DNA of 15,444 nt from Acidobacteriota bacterium (lineage in GTDB: Bacteria; Acidobacteriota; Blastocatellia; Pyrinomonadales; Pyrinomonadaceae). Shown piece after piece: positions 13,368-15,444 of this stretch (positions within the stretch are counted from its first letter, which is position 1; every line of letters begins with the position of its first letter). Made by a program: the position numbers and the translations under genes. Location: assembly GCA_020201365.1 (NCBI GenBank), contig JAIVGV010000288.1:1-15444 (forward strand), in the 5' to 3' direction. The notes beneath the pieces were generated by a model. It saw nothing but the letters and a program-made list of their open reading frames with translations, was not told the origin of the DNA and made no database searches.

Positions 13368-13664
13368 ATGCCGATCACCGAAGAAGACGTCAAGAAGATC
13401 GCGCAGCTCGCGCACATGGAGCTGTCGGACGAGGAGCTGCGCGTGCTCGCGCCGCAGATGGCGGCGATTGTCGAGTACGTCGAGCAGTTGAAGGAGCTCG
13501 ACACGAGCCGCGTCGAGCCAGCCACCGGCGGGCTCACCGGCGAGGGCGGGCGCTCCGACAGCTCGCGCGAGGACGCCGTGCGCCCGTCGCTCGGCCAGCA
13601 GCTCGCGCTCGAAGAAGCGCCCGACCCCGCGCACGGTCATTTCCGCGTGCCGAAAGTTTTGTGA
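13368..13664 (+). CDS. gatC: Asp-tRNA(Asn)/Glu-tRNA(Gln) amidotransferase subunit C
   Basis: This 98-residue subunit, of typical length, wraps around GatA and stabilises the GatCAB complex, which amidates misacylated Glu-tRNA(Gln) or Asp-tRNA(Asn). Visible family features are TEEDVKKIAQLAHMELSDEE, then QMAAIVEYVEQLKELDT, VEPATG, the DAVRPSL region, and the terminal GHFRVPKVL. It is followed after 72 nt by gatA, as in many bacteria; gatB is not in the window. The frame is open upstream, but ATG 13368 fits the family N-terminus. It has no Shine-Dalgarno: the upstream bases belong to palindrome C. Confidence 0.95.
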   Translation: MPITEEDVKKIAQLAHMELSDEELRVLAPQMAAIVEYVEQLKELDTSRVEPATGGLTGEGGRSDSSREDAVRPSLGQQLALEEAPDPAHGHFRVPKVL

Positions 13665-13678
13665 GGAAGAGCGGAATA

Positions 13679-13723
13679 CGGAATGCAGAATTCAGGAGTG
13701 AGAAGAAGAGCTTCTGCATTCCG
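13679..13723 (+). repeat. Palindrome D between gatC and gatA
   Basis: A perfect 12-bp inverted repeat, CGGAATGCAGAA (13679-13690) with 13712-13723, encloses a 21-nt loop. A second pairing is possible between 13687-13695 and 13728-13736, ending at the base before the gatA ATG (13737). The arm word GGAATGC is shared with palindrome B, suggesting the same family. An AGGAG lies in the loop but is too far from the ATG to serve as its ribosome site. Confidence 0.72.
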
Positions 13724-13736
13724 ATCTCTGAATTCT

Positions 13737-15179
13737 ATGTCTGACAACACCATCGAGACTCTGCGCGCGCGCCTCGCGTCGGGCGAGACGACGGCGCGCG
13801 AGGTTGTGACGGCTTCGCTCGACGCGGCGGGGCGTTTGAACGGGACGCTCAACGCGTTCCTCGAAATCGATCGCGAGGGCGCGGCGGCGCGCGCGGCGGA
13901 AGTCAGGGGCGGCGCGCTCGCCGGCGTGCCGGTCGCCGTCAAGGACAACATCTGCGTGAAGGGTTTGCAGACCTCGTGCGGCTCGCGCATCCTCGGCGAC
14001 TACGAGCCGCCGTACACGGCGACCGCCGCCGAGAGGTTGATTGCTGCGGGCGCGGTCGTGACGGGTAAGACCAACTGCGACGAGTTCGCGATGGGATCGT
14101 CGAACGAGAATTCCGCGTTCGGCGCGGTCAGGAACCCTTGGGACACGGAGCGCGTGCCCGGCGGCTCGTCGGGCGGCTCGGCGGTCGCGGTCGCGGCGCG
14201 CGTCGTGCCGGTCGCGTTGGGGTCGGACACGGGCGGCAGCGTGCGCCAGCCCGCGGCGCTGTGCGGCGTCGTGGGCCTCAAGCCGACCTACGGGCGCGTC
14301 TCCCGCTACGGGCTCGTCGCCTTCGGCTCGTCGCTCGATCAGATCGGCACGTTCACGCTCTCGGCGCGCGACGCCGCGACCGTCCTTCAAGTCATCTCAG
14401 GTCGCGACCCCGCGGACGCGACGACCGCGGACGTTGAAGTGCCCGACTACGCCGCGCATTTGACGGGCGACGTCAAAGGCGCGCGCCTCGGCGTCCCGCG
14501 CGCGCTCTTCGGCGAGGGTTTGGACGCGGAGGTGCGCGCAGTCGTAGAGCGGGCGATTGAAGTCTTCCGCGACCTCGGCGCCGAAGTAGTTGACGTCGAG
14601 CTGCCGCACGCGCGCTACGCGATCGCGGTCTATTACATCATCGCGACCGCGGAGGCTTCTTCGAACCTCGCGCGCTACGACGGCGTGCGCTACGGCTTCC
14701 GCGCGGAGGAAGCGCCGGAGCTGCGCTCGATGTACCGCCGCACGCGCGAGGAGGGCTTCGGCGCGGAGGTCAAGCGCCGCGTCATGCTCGGCACCTACGT
14801 GCTCTCTTCCGGCTACTACGACGCATACTATTTGAAAGCCCAGCAGGTGCGCTCGCTCATCAAAGCCGACTTCGCCAAGGCGTTCGAGTCTTGCGACGCG
14901 ATCATCACGCCGACCTCGCCGACCACGGCGTTCCGCCTCGGCGAGAAGACCGACGACCCGCTCGCCATGTACCTCAACGACATCTACACGGTGACGGCGA
15001 ACCTCGCGGGGATTCCGGGCGTGAGCGTCCCCGTCGGACTCTCGCGCGAAGGCTTGCCCGTCGGGATGCAACTGCTCGCGCGCCACTGGGACGAGGCGAC
15101 GATGCTCCGCCTCGCCGACGCCTACGAGCGCGCCGCGCCCTTCACCGACCGCCCGCGCGTCTGCGCGACCGCGGGCTAA
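13737..15179 (+). CDS. gatA: Asp-tRNA(Asn)/Glu-tRNA(Gln) amidotransferase subunit A
   Basis: The 480 residues, the usual GatA length, form the amidase that releases ammonia from glutamine for transamidation on GatB. The Ser-cisSer-Lys triad is complete: Lys69 in VAVKDNI, Ser144 in PGGSSGGS and Ser168 in DTGGSVRQPAA. GKTNCDEFAMGSSNENSAFG is typical of true GatA rather than other amidases, as are GLKPTYGRVSRYGLVAFGSS and the C-terminal NLAGIPGVSVPVG. An upstream ATG at 13683 would add 18 residues read from palindrome D, so MSDNTIETL at 13737 is preferred. It forms an operon with gatC. A weak 5-bp stem followed by TTT after the stop (15199-15218) is not enough to call a terminator. Confidence 0.96.
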   Translation: MSDNTIETLRARLASGETTAREVVTASLDAAGRLNGTLNAFLEIDREGAAARAAEVRGGALAGVPVAVKDNICVKGLQTSCGSRILGDYEPPYTATAAERLIAAGAVVTGKTNCDEFAMGSSNENSAFGAVRNPWDTERVPGGSSGGSAVAVAARVVPVALGSDTGGSVRQPAALCGVVGLKPTYGRVSRYGLVAFGSSLDQIGTFTLSARDAATVLQVISGRDPADATTADVEVPDYAAHLTGDVKGARLGVPRALFGEGLDAEVRAVVERAIEVFRDLGAEVVDVELPHARYAIAVYYIIATAEASSNLARYDGVRYGFRAEEAPELRSMYRRTREEGFGAEVKRRVMLGTYVLSSGYYDAYYLKAQQVRSLIKADFAKAFESCDAIITPTSPTTAFRLGEKTDDPLAMYLNDIYTVTANLAGIPGVSVPVGLSREGLPVGMQLLARHWDEATMLRLADAYERAAPFTDRPRVCATAG

Positions 15180-15223
15180 AATGTTGTAAGATTCGTTCAG
15201 CCGACGCCGCGCGGCTTTGTGAT

Positions 15224-15228
15224 GGAGG
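15224..15228 (+). promoter_or_regulatory. Shine-Dalgarno of the last gene
   Basis: GGAGG, seven nt before ATG 15236; it fixes the start of the truncated coiled-coil gene. Confidence 0.7.
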
Positions 15229-15235
15229 CTTAAGA

Positions 15236-15444
15236 ATGACTGGCGAAGAGATGGAACGCGCGATCCAATTCCTGCTCGACTCGCAGGCTCAGTTGTCTGC
15301 GACCGTGGGCAAGCTCTCGGAGAAGGTTGAGCGCACGGCTGAAAGCGTGACCGCGCTGCTCGCCATCGCGGAGATTCACGAGCGCGAGATTGTTGCGCTC
15401 GGCGAGGCGTCGCGCGCGAACAGCGAAGCGTCGCGCGCGAACAG
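15236..15444 (+). CDS. Coiled-coil protein with EASRANS repeats, N-terminal part
   Basis: The first 69 complete codons of a gene cut by the window end. The protein starts MTGEEMERAIQFLLDSQAQL and continues as amphipathic helix (VGKLSEKVERTAESV, then LLAIAEIHEREIVALGE), with hydrophobic residues every third or fourth position as in a coiled coil. It then enters the heptad EASRANS, repeated twice before the cut. No signal peptide or membrane segment is seen. The start is secure from the ribosome site at 15224-15228. I do not recognise a named family; similar short coiled-coil proteins are often annotated as hypothetical. It follows gatA by 56 nt on the same strand. Confidence 0.75.
   Translation, partial: MTGEEMERAIQFLLDSQAQLSATVGKLSEKVERTAESVTALLAIAEIHEREIVALGEASRANSEASRAN
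15404..15444 (+). repeat. 21-bp in-frame tandem repeat in the coiled-coil gene
   Basis: Two copies, 15404-15424 and 15425-15444 (the second cut one base short), differ at a single wobble position (GAG/GAA). Each encodes EASRANS, exactly one coiled-coil heptad. More copies may lie beyond the window. Confidence 0.8.

Noticed and set aside
13683..13736. Upstream ATG for gatA and a longer frame for gatC from 12771
   Set aside because: Both extensions read palindrome or antisense-frame sequence; known GatA and GatC N-termini begin at 13737 and 13368.
15199..15218. Terminator after gatA
   Set aside because: Only a 5-bp stem with an 8-nt loop and three T; too weak to call.

Overview
The window is a dense, GC-rich bacterial chromosome segment. 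It carries an unusual number of Ser/Thr protein kinases, PEGA domains and a PP2C phosphatase, a molybdenum hydroxylase operon, and housekeeping genes (gatCA, maf, a DciA/DUF721 gene). This mix, together with short AT-richer palindromes in the intergenic gaps, best fits Acidobacteriota, possibly Blastocatellia. That assignment is inference from gene content; no rRNA or other marker gene settles it. No phage, IS element, CRISPR array, tRNA or rRNA was seen, and no gap without a gene reaches 300 bases.

Region 1 (1-5830, + strand) is a signalling block. It opens with the C-terminal part of a secreted-type trypsin-like protease. A Ser/Thr kinase follows, whose PEGA-domain tail lies in another frame (kinase 590-1513, PEGA 1471-1656). 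Next come a PP2C phosphatase (1755-2621) and, overlapping it by ATGA, a second membrane kinase with an extracytoplasmic SUMF1/FGE-like domain (2618-4633). A secreted PEGA-TPR protein closes the block. Together they look like a reversible phosphorylation circuit with sensor domains outside the membrane.

Region 2 (5879-11933, + strand) opens with a strong hairpin. It encodes a three-subunit molybdenum hydroxylase: a 2x[2Fe-2S] subunit, a molybdopterin subunit and an FAD subunit. The FAD subunit has four cysteines spaced exactly as I recall for the extra [4Fe-4S] cluster of 4-hydroxybenzoyl-CoA reductase. A MocA-like cytidylyltransferase for cofactor maturation follows 10 nt later. A two-gene BrnT-type toxin-antitoxin pair sits between the large and FAD subunits. 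The block ends with a secreted thioredoxin-fold protein that has no cysteines, then a perfect 13-bp-stem terminator.

Region 3 (11934-15444) has maf on the minus strand. On the plus strand lie a DUF721/DciA-like gene, gatC, gatA and the start of a coiled-coil protein with a 21-bp in-frame tandem repeat. Four gaps here hold imperfect palindromes (11948-12020, 12670-12806, 13286-13363, 13679-13723). Three of them end within 0-14 nt of a start codon that has no clear Shine-Dalgarno. These palindromes and the toxin-antitoxin insertion are the least explained parts of the window.
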